DNA from: Peptococcaceae bacterium 1198_IL3148
GTDB taxonomy: Bacteria > Bacillota > Desulfotomaculia > Desulfotomaculales > Desulfohalotomaculaceae
NCBI GenBank assembly: GCA_036763105.1
Contig: JBAIYS010000016.1
Coordinates: 1-57,023, forward strand
Direction: 5' to 3'
Length of the DNA stretch: 57,023 nt
Below, piece by piece: positions 55,267 through 57,023 of the stretch. Within the stretch, counting starts at the first letter, position 1, and every line of letters begins with the position of its first letter. A model generated the notes under the pieces. It was not told the origin of the DNA. It did not search any database and saw only the letters and a list, made by a program, of their open reading frames with translations. Position numbers and translations under genes: made by a program.

Positions 55267-55759
55267 CAAGATTAGATAACCTAGATTCAATACTGGAAAA
55301 CGGTTTACTATCAAGAAAATTTATTAAAGAAAATAACATGAATTTTTCTGATGTCGCTGATCAAGAAATCATATCAAAGCGTACGATGCTTGGTTTGGAT
55401 GACTATATTCCTTTTCATTTTCATCCGTATTCATCTTTTGATGTAGCAGTTAAAAGTGCACATACAGATAAGGAATTTATCTATATATGTATTACCCGAG
55501 AATTAGCAAAAAATAATAATTTTAAAGTACTGCCTATACACCCACTTTCTAAAGAACAATGTAAATTATTGGAGTATGATGAAGGATTCAATGCTATAGA
55601 CTGGGATACGATGCATACTCATAGGGGGTAATACCAGCTAAATATTTTCAGTGTATTTATGTAAAAAATAGAGATACTAGATTACTTATTAAGGAAAAAC
55701 TAGAACAAAAAGGGATAAAAACTCAACCACCCTATGTGAATGTTCAAAAATGGTTTTAG
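55236..55759 (+). pseudogene. darT: DarT-like (DUF4433) DNA ADP-ribosyltransferase, frameshifted
   Basis: Read across two frames this gives about 175 residues. The first part is LLYHLTRLDNLDSILENGLL, EIISKRTMLGLDDYIPFHFH and EGFNAIDWDTMHTHRG (stop at 55629-55631). After a one-base shift at the G run 55624-55628 it continues IPAKYFQCIYVKNRDTRLLI to VNVQKWF. DarT enzymes ADP-ribosylate DNA using NAD. No ATG, GTG or TTG starts the first part in frame before 55338, so its beginning must come from the dGTPase frame or be lost. Where I would expect the catalytic Glu (AE in typical DarT) this reads AK, an alignment made only by eye. Confidence 0.65.
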
Positions 55760-55789
55760 AATAGTGGGGTGTTAGAAAGGGGTGAGACT

Positions 55790-56815
55790 GTGATTAGTTA
55801 TACAACTGGAGATCTATTAAAATCCCCAGCAGAGGCTTTGGTAAATACTGTAAATTGCGAGGGGTATATGGGGAAAGGTATAGCTTATCAGTTTAAATTA
55901 CAGTTTCCCGAAAATAATAAGGATTATGTAAAGGCATGCAAAAAAGGGGATCTTAGAGTCGGAAAATTGCATTATTTTAGAGAAAAAGGGAAAATAGTAA
56001 TTAACTTTCCCACTAAAGATAAGTGGAGAGCAAATTCTAAGATTGAATATATAAAAGATGGACTTGATGAATTAGTCTTGTTAATCGACAGGCTAAATAT
56101 AAAGACTATTGCTATACCTCCGCTTGGCAGTGGTAATGGAGGTCTTATTTGGGGTGAAGTTAGAGACATAATTGAGCAAAAGCTTTCAGTATTGAGTAAT
56201 GATGTGCAAATTATCATTTATGAACCATCTAAGAGTTATGTATCACAACCCATTGCAGAGCCAAAACTTAGTTTGTCTGCGCTTGTTCTTATGGAAATGA
56301 AAAAACGGCTAAATCATTTTAATACACTGCGGTTGCAAAAAACAGCTTATTTTTTAAACATATTTTCTTCTCAAAACTATTTTAATTTTAAGAGATATAA
56401 GTATGGCCCATATGATAATTCTATAGCAATAATAAGTAAAAACATAAAAGAATTTCAGAAATATCACAACGTAAAAGACACGAAAGAGGCATATGGAATT
56501 CTATATAATAAGATTGTTAGCGGTCATGTAGAAGCTAAGTTAACTCAACTACTGCCGAGTATTGAAAAAGCTGCTAATTATGTAAATTCTATTAATTCAA
56601 ATCATGAGCTAGAGTGTTTAGCTACCATAATGTTTTTAATTGATGAACAAAAAGGGTTATCGCAAGGTGAAATATTAGAACAATTTAAACTATGGTCTGA
56701 GGATAAAGCAAAAAGATATACAGATAATGAGATTTTGGAAGGGATTGATAGGTTATACAACTCAAATATTATAGAAAAAGACTTATTGGGTTGTTACAAA
56801 ATAAATATGGGTTAG
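55790..56815 (+). CDS. darG: DarG-like macrodomain antitoxin
   Basis: A 341-residue protein. Residues 1-150 are a macrodomain with the DarG pattern: NTVNCEGYMGKGIAYQFK, then NFPTKDKWR (with the Lys used for DNA de-ADP-ribosylation in DarG) and PPLGSGNGGLIW. Residues about 165-341 are the C-terminal helical domain that binds DarT, beginning ALVLMEMKKRLNHFNTLRLQ and KRYKYGPYDNSI. The frame opens at GTG 55769, but GTG 55790 is better spaced after AAAGGGGTGAG. It remains intact although the toxin is not. Confidence 0.88.
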   Translation: MISYTTGDLLKSPAEALVNTVNCEGYMGKGIAYQFKLQFPENNKDYVKACKKGDLRVGKLHYFREKGKIVINFPTKDKWRANSKIEYIKDGLDELVLLIDRLNIKTIAIPPLGSGNGGLIWGEVRDIIEQKLSVLSNDVQIIIYEPSKSYVSQPIAEPKLSLSALVLMEMKKRLNHFNTLRLQKTAYFLNIFSSQNYFNFKRYKYGPYDNSIAIISKNIKEFQKYHNVKDTKEAYGILYNKIVSGHVEAKLTQLLPSIEKAANYVNSINSNHELECLATIMFLIDEQKGLSQGEILEQFKLWSEDKAKRYTDNEILEGIDRLYNSNIIEKDLLGCYKINMG

Positions 56816-56979
56816 ATGGATGACTCAGGGGGGGCGGTTCTTGGTTCTTGCGGTTCAAAATACAACTTAGAGTGATAAAGTTTGGGCAGTTGTATCGTAA
56901 TTGTCAAAAAATCTGCACATAGCAACTGCCTTTAAGAACTGAGATAATAACCTCAAGAATATATGAGGGAGGAATTCTC
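56816..56979. other. Region before the edge gene
   Basis: GGCAGTTG (near 56885) and CAACTGCC (near 56926) form an inverted repeat about 50 bp across. It could be a terminator remnant or the end of an insertion sequence. No terminator with a T run is seen after darG. Confidence 0.35.
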
Positions 56980-57023
56980 ATGACCCTTGAAGAGCAGTCC
57001 ATGATCAGGCGCCAGCAAGTAAA
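56980..57023 (+). CDS. Unidentified gene cut by the window edge
   Basis: ATG 56980 follows a strong GAGGGAGGA. Only 14 residues are visible (MTLEEQSMIRRQQV), too few for a family. A mobile-element gene is possible given the inverted repeat upstream, but this is not shown. Confidence 0.5.
   Translation, partial: MTLEEQSMIRRQQV

Noticed and set aside
55338-55631. Stand-alone 97-residue protein
   Set aside because: It is only the middle of the DarT-like sequence; the similarity continues upstream and, after a frame change, downstream.

Overview
The window looks like chromosome of an endospore-forming, low-GC Firmicute of the Clostridia, most like the Peptococcaceae/Desulfotomaculum group. This is inferred from gene content and order: glyA, dCMP deaminase, mnaA, a complete F1Fo ATP synthase operon, murA, spoIID, spoIIQ, spoIIID and mbl in the order typical of spore-formers, together with SLH-domain and copper-amine-oxidase-N-domain surface proteins. 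I did not identify a species.

Layout. 1-5805: glyA, a ComEB-type dCMP deaminase, an ankyrin lipoprotein, a GerMN lipoprotein, a MazG-like protein and a first UDP-GlcNAc 2-epimerase, separated by palindromic MITE-like repeats. 6071-13299: the atp operon (atpZ-like, atpI, B, E, F, H, A, G, D, C), closed by a strong terminator. 13354-24526: a CheX-type phosphatase, tRNA-Thr, a large SLH surface protein, murA, and the sporulation/cell-shape block spoIID-spoIIQ-spoIIID-mbl. Two toxin-antitoxin modules interrupt this block: hicAB with a frameshifted toxin, and phd-doc flanked by 35-bp direct repeats. 24797-29930: two secreted proteins with copper-amine-oxidase-N domains, one of them a probable abundant surface protein with a long structured leader, and a TolC-like protein. 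30076-51711: a surface-polysaccharide locus with an O-antigen-ligase/Wzy-like protein, glycosyltransferases, a WecC-type dehydrogenase, a 1603-residue methyltransferase/glycosyltransferase, a DUF6270-heparinase protein, a membrane protein with a degenerate kinase-like tail, a 4,6-dehydratase, a priming sugar transferase and a second mnaA. 52048-56815: an accessory island with an HD-CYTH fusion protein, divergent from a dGTPase, a DarT-like toxin and a DarG antitoxin. The right edge cuts a further gene.

How the genes may work together. MnaA plus WecC would supply ManNAcA. The priming transferase, glycosyltransferases and Wzy-like protein would assemble a cell-surface polymer, and SLH proteins in such organisms are anchored to ManNAc-containing wall polymers. 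The 52-57 kb island combines two HD nucleotide hydrolases with a DNA ADP-ribosylation toxin-antitoxin pair, which suggests phage defence. The most striking feature is that the dGTPase frame leads directly into the DarT-like sequence and is broken only by two one-base shifts at G runs. The locus may therefore encode a dGTPase-DarT fusion, either decayed, frameshift-controlled or mis-sequenced.

Limits: domain calls come from reading motifs by eye. No database search, structure prediction or RNA folding was run.
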